From assembly GCA_963675655.1 (NCBI GenBank), contig OY776489.1, positions 3,224,001 through 3,288,000 on the forward strand: DNA of 64,000 nt, written 5' to 3'. Both the position numbers and the translations under genes were made by a program. The first letter of the stretch is position 1, and each line of letters starts with the position of its first letter. Shown here in pieces: positions 15,622 to 24,201 of the stretch. The notes beneath the pieces are model-generated. The model was not told the origin of the DNA and did no database searches. It was given only the letters and a program-made list of their open reading frames with translations. This stretch comes from CAXXOK01 sp963675655. GTDB lineage: Bacteria; Bacillota; Clostridia; Christensenellales; Aristaeellaceae.

Positions 15622-16581
15622 TCAGCCGGTGGTTTTGATTTTAGATGTTCTTTTTCCCGTATTCGCTGTAAATAGGCCATCCCCTAACAACCAATATCGG
15701 AACATACTGTTTAAAGGTTCCGGCCCTTTGGTCTTTGTTGCTATCGTCGGTCTGAGCAGCCGCTCCAGCTTTCCATCGGTAGGCCGATCTTCTGGTTTCA
15801 GGCTTAATGCTCTGCTGATCATCCACGCATCGGCAGGTTCTAGGTTTTCAGCCAATACAGGTGTTTTTTTTGCCAAAACAGTTTCATATAAATAGGTATG
15901 GTGGCTGTTGGGCTGTGGCAATTGCCCCGTAAGTAAGCGATGGGCGATCAATCCAAATGCGAACGTATCGATCGCGCTTGTTAAACGTTGTGTTTTACCA
16001 GAGATATGCAGATACATTTCCGGCGACATATAAACCGGATCTACCTCAATGGTCTTACGATCAGCCGGAGGATATGCCTGTAAAAAGCCGCTGTCAAAGT
16101 CGATCAGCCTTGCCCTGTCTTCCTGTACAAGTACGTGTTCCGGTTTTAGATCGGCATGCACAATCCCCTGCGCATGTACGCTCCCCATACAGCGTGCCAA
16201 CGCATACAGCAGCCTGTGTGCCCGGCGTAGCGACTGTTTTCCCAGCGTTTCAAAGGTTTCATACGGCATGGCAATCCACTCCGACGCCGTATAAAAGCGG
16301 CCCTCAAATGAAAAAAAATCTGCAACCGGCACCGCGCCGTCGCCAAGCGTGCAGCGCAACGCTTGATATAGTTCTTTTTTCGTATGCTCAAATATATCAC
16401 AACGCTGCTTTTGCTTGCGCTGCAGCAAAAAGGATACGCCTGAAAACGTCGCTGGACGCACTGGGGAAAGAAACTGCTTAAGAAAATAGATTTCTCCATC
16501 TTTCGTTGCCTTGCACCAACGCGCGCTGCCGCTGCCAAACGTTTCAAAGTCGGTTTCACATTGGTAGGCGCCTATTTGCAT
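15622..16581 (-). CDS. Ser/Thr protein kinase-like protein, 3' end altered by IS200
   Basis: 319-aa eukaryotic-type kinase domain. A glycine-rich loop FGSGSARW precedes the Lys of YFLKQF (K35); the catalytic loop is HADLKPEH (D144) and the metal-binding Asp is in LIDFDSG (D161), where DFG has become DFD. DPVYMSPEM is the activation-segment end. The Asn after the catalytic loop is His. These deviations recur in bacterial kinases and do not prove inactivity. Start ATG 16581 has AGGGGAT at the right distance; ATG 16602 has none. The stop codon and last few codons (KIKTTG) lie in the IS200 right end. It follows the vWA gene by 34 bp in one operon. Confidence 0.75.
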   Translation of the reverse strand: MQIGAYQCETDFETFGSGSARWCKATKDGEIYFLKQFLSPVRPATFSGVSFLLQRKQKQRCDIFEHTKKELYQALRCTLGDGAVPVADFFSFEGRFYTASEWIAMPYETFETLGKQSLRRAHRLLYALARCMGSVHAQGIVHADLKPEHVLVQEDRARLIDFDSGFLQAYPPADRKTIEVDPVYMSPEMYLHISGKTQRLTSAIDTFAFGLIAHRLLTGQLPQPNSHHTYLYETVLAKKTPVLAENLEPADAWMISRALSLKPEDRPTDGKLERLLRPTIATKTKGPEPLNSMFRYWLLGDGLFTANTGKRTSKIKTTG

Positions 16582-16615
16582 ACTGCAATCCCCTATCCGC
16601 ATCCTCAGCTATTAT

Positions 16616-17296
16616 CTAAATCGTGTTGCAAACCGCATCAATTACTTGTTGATATTCCAGCTCCGTTAAGCCTTCGCTTACCGTTTGCACATGCACTACC
16701 TGCGCCCACTCGCTGGAGATACGATTCCAATCTGGAGCGTCCGGGGCGAAGATTAACAGCCGTTTCGCGTTCTCATCCATCGTTCCGCCCAGTTGTTCAT
16801 CCTCCCACCAAAGGCTGAGTTCTTCAAAATTCTTTGCCATTCCATCGGGATACCACGGCGCAGCTTTTCCATGCCCCAGCGGATGCGTAGGCGCATCGGA
16901 CCAAACAACGATAATATGCCTCCGTTTGATTCCTTCCCGTGTCCAGTCGCTCCGAATGGCATAAGCAAGTGCCTCCATTCCATCCTCGGGAATGTCGCCG
17001 CCGCCTTTGGCCTGTATGCTGTCCAAACTATCATAGAACGGCTGTACCTGATCCGGCAGTATAAAGAAATCGCTCACTAGCATGGCCTGATCCCCATCGG
17101 TAAGATAGTCCCGGAAAGCAATGATCCGCACACGCATTTTACTGATTACTTTTTCCTTCTTGCGCATGGCCTGCATAACGTCTTTATAGAGATTCATCGC
17201 ATTATGCTTTACAAATTCCAGCACATGGCGCATGCTTCCCGTCGCGTCGATGCAAAAAACCATGTCAACATGATAGGAAAGCTGATAGTTCTCCAT
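16616..17296 (-). CDS. vWA-domain protein paired with the kinase
   Basis: 226-aa von Willebrand factor A domain protein. The MIDAS metal site is CIDATGSM (D17, T19, S21), with FRDYLTDG, GGGDIPEDG and VWSDAPTH supplying the later ligands. This pattern, especially DATGSM with GGGD(I)PED, resembles the vWA domain of VwkA-type proteins rather than adhesins. There is no signal peptide, so it is cytoplasmic. It starts ATG 17296 after AAGGAGG and precedes the kinase gene in an operon. vWA plus kinase (often plus a PP2C phosphatase) is the composition of TerY-P-like signalling modules; no phosphatase or ter genes are seen here. Confidence 0.75.
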   Translation of the reverse strand: MENYQLSYHVDMVFCIDATGSMRHVLEFVKHNAMNLYKDVMQAMRKKEKVISKMRVRIIAFRDYLTDGDQAMLVSDFFILPDQVQPFYDSLDSIQAKGGGDIPEDGMEALAYAIRSDWTREGIKRRHIIVVWSDAPTHPLGHGKAAPWYPDGMAKNFEELSLWWEDEQLGGTMDENAKRLLIFAPDAPDWNRISSEWAQVVHVQTVSEGLTELEYQQVIDAVCNTI

Positions 17297-17344
17297 GGGT
17301 TCCTCCTTGAAATCTCATCGAATATTTAATAAGTCCTTATCCCT

Positions 17345-17350
17345 ATTATA
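17345..17350 (-). promoter_or_regulatory. -10 element for the vWA-kinase operon
   Basis: A TATAAT hexamer on the minus strand lies 49 bp upstream of the vWA start; the matching -35 is poor. Confidence 0.35.
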
Positions 17351-17494
17351 TTCTTCACCTGCCCGCGTTTTCCTTCGTTATCAAACGCAACTTCGCAAAA
17401 CCAGCTCCAATATAGAGGAAGGCGAGGTTTCCCCGTCGAATTTGATAACATCGTAGCATTATTACCCTGCTGATTGGGGAGTGTGGATAGCAGA

Positions 17495-19105
17495 ATGAAA
17501 TTTATAAGATTTTTAGGCGCTTTATTGTGCGTCATCGGCTGCATCATTGCGTTGGCCGGTATTTTAGCGACGGCTTTGCCGCTCATTAATAACGAGCAAG
17601 TTAATGGCATCATCAGTTCTTTTTCCATTGCGTCTGCAAATCCGTTGATCAATTTGATCAACAAAGCCGCTTTATTCTGTATCAATTACCACTACTATGT
17701 TTTTGGCGGCGGTGTATTGCTGTTGCTGTGCGGTGGCCTTATCCATACGGCTGCTGATAATAAAATTAACAAAGACCTGTTTTTGGACGACGATGACAGT
17801 TTATTTGAACCAAATTCAGCCACTCCCAAACCGGTACAGGCAAACACAACTGAAGAGTGGACTGTTGAGCAACATCTGGCATCCACGGAACAGACAGTTA
17901 AAAAGGCTGCAAAGCCCGAGCCTGCGCACACAGCGCTTGGTTCCATTCTGGATTTAAACGAGCCGGACGATGCTACCGCTTCAGATCAGCTTACCACTTC
18001 GCAGCCGGTTGCCGCCTATATGCCAAAGCCATCAGCCGCAGGCGATACACAAATTCAACAAAGTGCTTATTATCCTATCCTTGCAAGCCGTGACGCGAGC
18101 GGCTTGGACCAATCCGTATCCTACGAAAACCAGACTTTGGATACGCCATACAAACCGTCACAGGTTTCAGAGCAACAGTCGGCTCTGCCAGACGACGGTG
18201 AATTACCTTCCGCTTATATACCCGAAACGATGAATACACCGTCTGAAGATCGTTCCGTTGCGCCTACCTATACACAGCAAGAGTCTTATGGCAGCGATAT
18301 CCCCGAGCCGCTTTCCTCCTACGGCAGTACAGACGAAGCTGTGTACACCGCCGCCCCTGCTGTTCCAACTTATGGAAAAAGACAACGGACATTGATTTTC
18401 CCAGATATCCCTAAAAAAGGCGAGATCAGTCATTTCAAAGTAACAGAAACATCCTATTATCCTACGGCCGCAGTATCCCCAACGATAAAAAATCACTCCC
18501 CCTCTTTGCCGGCTCCCGCTTCACGACCGAAGGAGACAGAAATGGTTTCCATACCCACCATACCGCAGCCGGTTTATACAACTACGCCGAAAGCGCCGGA
18601 GAGAGTGGTTTTTGCATCTGTACAAGCTGATCAATCACAGGCTACAGACCCAACCGGAAACGCAACAACACCCGCGACCGCTACGTGGGATTTCCCTGCG
18701 AGCAACAACGACGATGCGTTCGTCGCTATACGGCCATCCACATCCTCATACAGCGAAGCAACGCAAAACACTATAGCTAAAGATAACTTGGCAACGCAAG
18801 CAAAGCCCTATATAAGCGATGATTTCAGGCATCAAACAATCCCTGTTACCAGCCAACCCGCATCAGCCAAGTTCAATGGACAAACAGAAGATATATTGGT
18901 AACTCGATCACCGAGAGAAGTAACGATAAACCCTGTACAACCCCCATTGAATCCAACTTCGCTTCGCGGTGCCTATTCAGCAGACCAGCATGAGCAGGCA
19001 GCCTCACTGTCTCAACCATCTACAGTTTATTCCCCCACGCCAGCGCGATCACAGTCTGCCAGACCGCGAATCGTCAGTACGATGGGTAAAAAAAGCGCAC
19101 GATAA
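17495..19105 (+). CDS. Membrane-anchored, Ser/Thr/Pro/Gln-rich protein of unknown function
   Basis: 536-aa protein with two transmembrane helices, near residues 4-26 and 63-84, separated by a short loop. About 450 residues of low-complexity sequence follow, rich in Ser, Thr, Pro, Ala, Gln and Tyr, with no recognisable fold. The last residues are basic (MGKKSAR). By the positive-inside rule the tail is probably cytoplasmic, but this is uncertain. I choose ATG 17495, 12 bp after GGGGAG, over TTG 17474, which has no SD. It is divergent from the vWA-kinase operon, and a long disordered Ser/Thr-rich tail is a plausible kinase substrate; that is speculation. A strong terminator follows. Confidence 0.65.
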   Translation: MKFIRFLGALLCVIGCIIALAGILATALPLINNEQVNGIISSFSIASANPLINLINKAALFCINYHYYVFGGGVLLLLCGGLIHTAADNKINKDLFLDDDDSLFEPNSATPKPVQANTTEEWTVEQHLASTEQTVKKAAKPEPAHTALGSILDLNEPDDATASDQLTTSQPVAAYMPKPSAAGDTQIQQSAYYPILASRDASGLDQSVSYENQTLDTPYKPSQVSEQQSALPDDGELPSAYIPETMNTPSEDRSVAPTYTQQESYGSDIPEPLSSYGSTDEAVYTAAPAVPTYGKRQRTLIFPDIPKKGEISHFKVTETSYYPTAAVSPTIKNHSPSLPAPASRPKETEMVSIPTIPQPVYTTTPKAPERVVFASVQADQSQATDPTGNATTPATATWDFPASNNDDAFVAIRPSTSSYSEATQNTIAKDNLATQAKPYISDDFRHQTIPVTSQPASAKFNGQTEDILVTRSPREVTINPVQPPLNPTSLRGAYSADQHEQAASLSQPSTVYSPTPARSQSARPRIVSTMGKKSAR

Positions 19106-19119
19106 ATTTCTGTTCTTAT

Positions 19120-19154
19120 AACATGGCAGTTACTAATCATGTAACTGCCATGTT
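19120..19154 (+). terminator. Terminator after the membrane-anchored protein
   Basis: A perfect 14-bp stem (AACATGGCAGTTAC, 19120-19133, with 19141-19154) and a 7-nt loop. Confidence 0.8.
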
Positions 19155-19412
19155 TATTGCTTATATTTGCTTTGCGAATAATCAGTAGATCTTCCATTCC
19201 AAATAAAGGCAATCAATTCCCTCTATTTGGAATTTATTTTCATTATAAATTACAGTCAGAGAATTCCTGCTTTTAAAAATAATGTTAGTTTTTTTACATA
19301 AAATTGCTAATTTTTGTTGCATCTTTAACATTATATGGATTATAATTTTGTATCTGCATATGTAACCGTTTTTAATTACCAATGTCGTCTAGTTAATGGG
19401 AGTGGTTCAACC
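19155..19412 (+). other. AT-rich leader region before the GGDEF gene
   Basis: No gene is seen. A 10-bp hairpin, ATTCCAAATA (19196-19205) with TATTTGGAAT (19224-19233), is followed by a T-rich run and may terminate or regulate. I found no sequence resembling a c-di-GMP (GEMM) riboswitch. The base composition is clearly more AT-rich than the neighbouring genes. Confidence 0.4.
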
Positions 19413-20528
19413 TTGGAACATTTCATTCGGAGCATTCAAAAGCACTTCTCTCTTTCTCACGATTTTTTTCATAGTAAAAATGAACAAATCGCAACAGCTA
19501 ACATTCATACATTAAAGCGGGCATCAACCCTATCCTGTATAATCATGTCCTGCTCTATCCCAATATTAATTGCCTATCACTACTCAACCTATATCATCCT
19601 ATTTATCGGTTTAACTATCGCTTTGCATGTGACTGTATATCAATTAGCAATGAACGAGGCACACTATCTGCTCCATCACCCCAGAAAGTTGCGGTGGCTT
19701 TGTGTCGGTTATCAGTCTTCATTGCTGTTGCTGATTACGATAATATCAATTTTTGTAACGCGGGATGATCCCGGGCTTTTCTTTGCTCCAATGGCCATTA
19801 TTACTTCTCTCGTCTTTATTATTCCCCCATGGCAAAGCATCACTGGCATCCTTGCCTCATCCAGTATTTTTGCCGTATTGAGCATCCTACAAAAAAGCTG
19901 GCACAACTCTCGTCTGGATATTGTGATCGCTATTTTTACCATTATAATGAGTTTAATTCTGGTTCATGAGTTTTTTATCGTTCGGAAGCAAAACCTTATC
20001 CTTCGTAGTGAATTACTACACCTTTCCTCAATAGACAGCTTGACCGGATTGATGAACAAGAAAACTGCCGAGGCTTCCGCGCGCCAGTATTTAAAGCGCC
20101 ATGGCGACGTAGAAGGTTCCGCGCTGATGGTTGTGGATATGGATCAGTTTAAACAAATTAATGATATTATGGGCCACCAGGTTGGCGATGCGGCACTGGA
20201 GATATTCGGAAACAAGTTAACGCGCCTTTTCCGCTCTCAGGATATTGTTGGGCGTGTCGGCGGAGACGAATTTATGATACTTATGAAAAATGTAACACAT
20301 ACCGATATGGTTTGCCAGCGTGCACAAGCAATATGTGACGCTGTTCAGGAAATGCGTTTGCAGGGCTTCGATCGTTCGCTCACTTGCAGTGTGGGCATCG
20401 CGCTTTGCCCGGCGCATGGCAAAGATTACGACGTTTTATTCCAAAAAGCCGATGAGCAGCTCTATCATCTCAAACGGGGGGAGCGCAACGGGTATAGCAT
20501 TGTTAGCCTGGAACAACCAGCGTTTTAA
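19413..20528 (+). CDS. Membrane diguanylate cyclase (GGDEF)
   Basis: 371-aa protein with about six transmembrane helices in the first 200 residues and a C-terminal GGDEF domain that makes c-di-GMP from two GTP. The active-site motif GRVGGDEF is intact, and RSQD lies exactly five residues upstream of GGDEF, an intact RxxD inhibitory site for product feedback. SLTGLMNKK and VDMDQFKQIND are typical. I prefer the TTG start at 19413, eight bases after GGGAGTGG, over ATG 19335, which has no SD. It is convergent with the EAL-domain gene, so synthesis and breakdown of the messenger lie side by side. Confidence 0.85.
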   Translation: MEHFIRSIQKHFSLSHDFFHSKNEQIATANIHTLKRASTLSCIIMSCSIPILIAYHYSTYIILFIGLTIALHVTVYQLAMNEAHYLLHHPRKLRWLCVGYQSSLLLLITIISIFVTRDDPGLFFAPMAIITSLVFIIPPWQSITGILASSSIFAVLSILQKSWHNSRLDIVIAIFTIIMSLILVHEFFIVRKQNLILRSELLHLSSIDSLTGLMNKKTAEASARQYLKRHGDVEGSALMVVDMDQFKQINDIMGHQVGDAALEIFGNKLTRLFRSQDIVGRVGGDEFMILMKNVTHTDMVCQRAQAICDAVQEMRLQGFDRSLTCSVGIALCPAHGKDYDVLFQKADEQLYHLKRGERNGYSIVSLEQPAF

Positions 20529-20881
20529 AAAAGCCGCGGCAACGATTTTTAAGCACATCATGAAAATTGCTAAGTTAAATATTATAATATTCGCAGCAGG
20601 CTATCATCACGGAAATAGAAGAAAGTTCAGCGTAAAACGGCCATATAGATGTGTATAGCCGTTTTTCATTGAACTTGATACAAGATATATTATGATCAAA
20701 CCTTTTATTATCACAAATCCCAGAGCCGGATGGTGGAAATACAGTTCAGGTGAAATATGTGGATCCCTACAAGTGATCGATGATAATGCAGGCAAAGCCG
20801 CATAACCTCTGCTGTTGTTAGCTGCATCACTAAAACAGAGCATCGTTCCTAAAGGAAAAATTGCATTATAAAGCCATTTTC
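20529..20881. other. Intergenic region between convergent c-di-GMP genes
   Basis: Apart from the terminator at 20637-20666, it holds only a doubtful minus-strand ORF coupled to the EAL gene. No repeat or other RNA element was recognised. Confidence 0.4.
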
Positions 20882-20885
20882 TCAT
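20607..20885 (-). CDS. Doubtful 92-aa ORF coupled to the EAL gene
   Basis: Its ATG overlaps the EAL-gene stop (ATGA), the usual mark of translational coupling. The start MRKWLYNAIFPLG followed by a hydrophobic run could be a signal or membrane segment, and another hydrophobic stretch lies near residues 56-71. It resembles nothing I know, runs through the opposing GGDEF-gene terminator, and has no clear SD. It could be a chance ORF. Confidence 0.25.
   Translation of the reverse strand: MRKWLYNAIFPLGTMLCFSDAANNSRGYAALPALSSITCRDPHISPELYFHHPALGFVIIKGLIIIYLVSSSMKNGYTHLYGRFTLNFLLFP
20637..20666 (+). terminator. Terminator after the GGDEF gene
   Basis: A 9-bp stem with one mismatch (ACGGCCATA with TATAGCCGT) is followed by five Ts, about 110 bp after the GGDEF stop. 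Confidence 0.5.
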
Positions 20886-22768
20886 GATAATTTTTGCGGT
20901 TTTGAGAAATAATAACCTTGAATGATAAAATCACCAATTTCTTTTAACATATTGTATTGTTCTTCCGTTTCTATGCCTTCCGCAACAATGTCAAACCCAT
21001 ATACGCCTTTTAACATAGCAATAATCTCAATAATTTTAACAATTTTTGGATCGGTCATTATCTGGTCAATGAATGACTTGTCAATTTTCACCTCATCAAA
21101 ATCCAGCCTTGCTAAATAGCGTAGTGAAGAATATCCGGAGCCGAAATCGTCCAGCGAAACTTTAAATCCGTATTCTTTTATATCTCTGATTACTGCAACT
21201 GCGTTATCAATATTATCAATAAATGTCTCCTCTGTTATTTCAAAAACAATATTTTCAGGCCGTACCTTGTTGAGATCAATTTCATTGGCAATGTAATTGA
21301 TAAAATCTTGGCTCAACAAGTATTTAGGCGATATATTAATGGAAACCTTGATGTCTGATGAGTACTTTTCACGTAGTTTTTCGTAATCCTTCAAAACCAA
21401 CCCAATAATAAGGTTGCCAAACGCAGAAAATAGCGTAGAATTCTCGATAACCGGCATAAACACATACGGGGAAACGAGGCCCCGATCCACGGACTGCCAT
21501 CGAGCCAGCGCTTCCACACCAACAACCTGGTTGGTTTGGTTTTCTACTTTCTCCTGATAGTATATAACAAACTGGTTGTGTGTTATTGCCTCTTCGACAG
21601 CATGTTTAAGGTTCTCTTCTTCCTTGATCAGCTTTTCAATTTGCTCATTATACTGTACTGGTTCAATGGCGTGACTGGTTCTTGCTACCTGTAACGCGAT
21701 TTTGGCTTTCTTATAAGCTTCCAGGATGCCAATGGTTTGATCCGTATAATCGAAATACCCCAAGTGGAAGTGTATCCCTCTTTTCCACTTGGTGATTCTC
21801 TTATGTTTTTGAACTTCCTCAATAGATGCAGAAACAAAAGGTAAAAATTCATCTTCCTTATGCCTTTTCCATATAAATGCAAACTCGTTTACATCTGTTC
21901 TTGCATAGCATATTATGTTATCGTTTTTTACATCCAGAAGGCTGCTTATGGCTAAAAGGATCTCTTGGGTTACTTCTTCGCCATAAACAGAATCTATCAG
22001 ATTATAGCCATCAATACTAAATAATACAACCAGCCCAGCATCGTTGAGTAAAGATTGTTCAACGGAAAGCAGTTTGTTTCTATTGGGAAGATTCGTAAAC
22101 GAGTCATAATATGCGAGGTGGTTGATATAGTTTAATTGTTCTTCGGTCTGTTTTAAGCTGATGCTAAAATACCGTTTAATGGTATTGATGATGATAATGA
22201 TAATCATGAGGCAAATGTTAAATACAACAAAAAGATTGATCCAGCTTGAGATGATATTCGGGTTAAATTTTTGATTGCTGATATCGTATGTAATGATATT
22301 CTTGTTTACTAAAACCAGAAAGATTGCCATAGCCAACACAAGAAACACCGCGTAAAATATAGAAATTCGCTTTGATAAGAATCCTGTAATCAGGATGCTT
22401 CCCAATAATAAAGTCAGCGCCCCTGAACCGGTAAAGCCGGATACTGTAACAGACGCAAATCCTGCGATGAGGGTCAAAAAAGCGATCGCAGTAATTTTTA
22501 CCGTATTGCTTATCTGTTTCTTGCGTATCGTGATCACTAACAGAGCAATAACAATCAGCGAATCTATGACCATTATGATGATGTTTTGCCTTATATAATC
22601 ATTAATCACCATCAGAATGACTAAAGGGACCGCCATTGGAATAATGATATTTAGCGTATGTTCAATTTTCGAAAGAATAAGATCGTTATATTTTTTATAT
22701 TCCCCATTATCCTTTACACTTTTGACCCGATTCTCGATATGGTTTTGAACGTTTTTCACTTTTTGCAT
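20882..22768 (-). CDS. Membrane c-di-GMP phosphodiesterase (degenerate GGDEF + EAL)
   Basis: 628-aa protein with an N-terminal membrane part of about six helices, a GGDEF-fold domain and a C-terminal EAL domain. The cyclase motif has decayed to RTDVNEF, so it should not make c-di-GMP and may instead bind GTP or regulate. The EAL domain keeps VEALARW, NISPKYL, EITEE, DDFGSGYSSL, KIDKSFI, AEGIETEEQ and QGYYFSKP, all the residues expected for metal-dependent hydrolysis of c-di-GMP. ATG 22768 is chosen because AAGGATGAG precedes it at a suitable distance; ATG 22780 directly abuts that sequence. It is convergent with the diguanylate cyclase. Confidence 0.85.
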   Translation of the reverse strand: MQKVKNVQNHIENRVKSVKDNGEYKKYNDLILSKIEHTLNIIIPMAVPLVILMVINDYIRQNIIIMVIDSLIVIALLVITIRKKQISNTVKITAIAFLTLIAGFASVTVSGFTGSGALTLLLGSILITGFLSKRISIFYAVFLVLAMAIFLVLVNKNIITYDISNQKFNPNIISSWINLFVVFNICLMIIIIIINTIKRYFSISLKQTEEQLNYINHLAYYDSFTNLPNRNKLLSVEQSLLNDAGLVVLFSIDGYNLIDSVYGEEVTQEILLAISSLLDVKNDNIICYARTDVNEFAFIWKRHKEDEFLPFVSASIEEVQKHKRITKWKRGIHFHLGYFDYTDQTIGILEAYKKAKIALQVARTSHAIEPVQYNEQIEKLIKEEENLKHAVEEAITHNQFVIYYQEKVENQTNQVVGVEALARWQSVDRGLVSPYVFMPVIENSTLFSAFGNLIIGLVLKDYEKLREKYSSDIKVSINISPKYLLSQDFINYIANEIDLNKVRPENIVFEITEETFIDNIDNAVAVIRDIKEYGFKVSLDDFGSGYSSLRYLARLDFDEVKIDKSFIDQIMTDPKIVKIIEIIAMLKGVYGFDIVAEGIETEEQYNMLKEIGDFIIQGYYFSKPQKLS

Positions 22769-23026
22769 GCTGTCACTCATCCTTATCTGGCAAACAAGCG
22801 AGAACCCGACATCAGTATAGATAGCAGCATTTTACCATATCAACATGTTAAAGTAAACATGGTTGTTTAATTCTTATCAAAATAGAAATGTTGTATTATA
22901 AAGCTTCTCTGATGATTACATACAAGAAATAAGATGATGACGCAGTATCTTTTTGTCACTCTCTTATGATTAAGAATGAATCTATGCAAAGCGAACAAGA
23001 AAGAATAACAAATTGAGTATACATAA

Positions 23027-23058
23027 AAAGTCCATGTTGATAACTCAACATGGACTTT
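23027..23058 (-). terminator. Terminator of rpmE
   Basis: A perfect 14-bp stem (AAAGTCCATGTTGA with its complement at 23045-23058) and a TAAC loop; on the minus strand it is followed by a T tract. Confidence 0.85.
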
Positions 23059-23074
23059 ACGTTTCTGTTTACAA

Positions 23075-23275
23075 TTAGTCGATTTTGAAACGTTTTTTGA
23101 AACGATCCACGCGTCCGCCTGTATCTACCAGCTTCTGCTTGCCGGTAAAGAAAGGATGGCACTTGGAGCAGATTTCAACTTTCAGTTCCGATTTCGTAGA
23201 ACCGGTTTCGAACGTCTCACCGCATACGCAATGGACGGTTGCCTTGCCGTATTTGGGATGGATTTTCTCTTTCAT
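23075..23275 (-). CDS. rpmE: Ribosomal protein L31, zinc-binding form
   Basis: 66-aa large-subunit ribosomal protein bL31. It starts MKEKIHPKYG and carries the cysteines VHCVCGE and EICSKCHPF, so it is the zinc-containing (C+) paralogue rather than the zinc-independent form made in zinc starvation. The strong SD AGAGGTG precedes ATG 23275. It is monocistronic, with its own promoter at 23332-23360 and a strong terminator. Confidence 0.95.
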   Translation of the reverse strand: MKEKIHPKYGKATVHCVCGETFETGSTKSELKVEICSKCHPFFTGKQKLVDTGGRVDRFKKRFKID

Positions 23276-23331
23276 GCAGTTTCACCTCTTTTGCGTATGC
23301 CTCTTTCGGGTTCTAAAGAACCGCGAAAATT

Positions 23332-23360
23332 AGTGTATCATAGCCGAACGGATTATGCAA
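23332..23360 (-). promoter_or_regulatory. rpmE promoter
   Basis: On the minus strand, TTGCAT (23355-23360), a 17-bp spacer and TACACT (23332-23337). The leader contains a short palindrome GGTTCTTTAGAACC that could form a small hairpin. Confidence 0.6.
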
Positions 23361-23644
23361 GGGTTTTTCCGCAAAGTGTTGTGTTTTTTACGATTTTCTT
23401 TGGTTCCCACCCACTATCCGTGTTGATTGTTTTAAAGTAGCTACCGGCTGGGATTTATATAGTAAAAATAACCAATTCACCCGTGGCTTCTTCTTCCTTT
23501 GCCATTTATACATTATCTCTATCCCAATAGCAACTCTTTATGGTATTGATTTGCGCGCCTTTTCCCTATACATCAGAAATACAGTCTGCTTATTGCGTAT
23601 GCTTTTCGCTTTGCGCTTACTAAACCTACTTATTCCATTGCCTG
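23361..23644. other. Intergenic region without a recognised gene
   Basis: Between the rpmE promoter and the GNAT gene end I see no supported ORF, RNA or repeat. Confidence 0.4.
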
Positions 23645-24193
23645 CTACTTTTGCCATTTCAGGAAAGGAACAGGCTCCTTCGGCTGCGCATCAAACGTGC
23701 CAATTTCCTTTTGCATCCATATTACATCCAGCCAACTTCCGTTCTTATACCCCATCCGTAAAAAGTGACCCGTCTGGGTAAAACCCATCGCCCGGTGAAG
23801 CGCAAGGCTGGGCTCGTTGCCTTCCGTGATAACACCATACACAGTTTTAAACCCCTGCGCTTGCAGTGTATCCAGTAGTTTGCCATACAACATACGGCCC
23901 AGTCCGATTCGTTTGGGCGCATCCGCGGCTAGGTATACCGTACCTTCCACGCCCCAGCGGTAAGCATCGTGAGGGCGAATCTGCCCGCCATACGCAAACC
24001 CAACCGGCTTTCCATCCACCTCGCAAATATAAAACGGGTAGGTTTCCAGCGTGTGGAGTATCTTTGTGTGGTAAGTTTCCACATCCGGGTTCTGGGTAGA
24101 GAAGGTCACGTTTCCATTGTGAACATAATAACCGTACACGTCGTGTACGAACTGTGCATCGCTTTCATTTACAACCCGAATTTGAATCTCCAT
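23645..24193 (-). CDS. GNAT N-acetyltransferase, phosphinothricin-acetyltransferase-like
   Basis: 182-aa acetyl-CoA-dependent N-acetyltransferase. It resembles the PAT/Bar/YwnH group: NVTFSTQNPD near the start, GKPVGFAYGG, EGTVYLAADAPKRIGLGRMLY carrying the acetyl-CoA loop, NEPSLALHRAMGF and WLDVIWMQK at the end. Members acetylate amino acids or toxic analogues such as phosphinothricin or methionine sulfoximine. The native substrate is unknown. Its SD lies in the last codons of rqcH, so the two genes form an operon. Confidence 0.8.
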   Translation of the reverse strand: MEIQIRVVNESDAQFVHDVYGYYVHNGNVTFSTQNPDVETYHTKILHTLETYPFYICEVDGKPVGFAYGGQIRPHDAYRWGVEGTVYLAADAPKRIGLGRMLYGKLLDTLQAQGFKTVYGVITEGNEPSLALHRAMGFTQTGHFLRMGYKNGSWLDVIWMQKEIGTFDAQPKEPVPFLKWQK

Positions 24194-24201
24194 GCCGCTT
24201 T

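Larger units (their letters stand above)
14920..15645 (+). mobile_element. IS200/IS605-family element (IS200 type, tnpA only), inactivated
   Basis: About 0.7 kb with a single Y1-transposase gene and subterminal hairpins instead of inverted repeats. The left-end hairpin is CACCAGC-AGA-GCTGGTG (14929-14945); the right-end hairpin is ACCACCGGC-TCA-GCCGGTGGT (15613-15633). There is no tnpB. Exact ends are estimated because this family makes no target duplication. The transposase has an amber codon, so the copy cannot move by itself. The right end has run into the 3' end of the neighbouring kinase gene. A further stem (ACAGGCCGC with GCGGCCTGT, 15510-15534) follows tnpA and may terminate it. Confidence 0.8.

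Noticed and set aside
19106..19412. c-di-GMP (GEMM) riboswitch upstream of the diguanylate cyclase
   Set aside because: A simple 10-bp hairpin is present, but none of the conserved GEMM core sequence.
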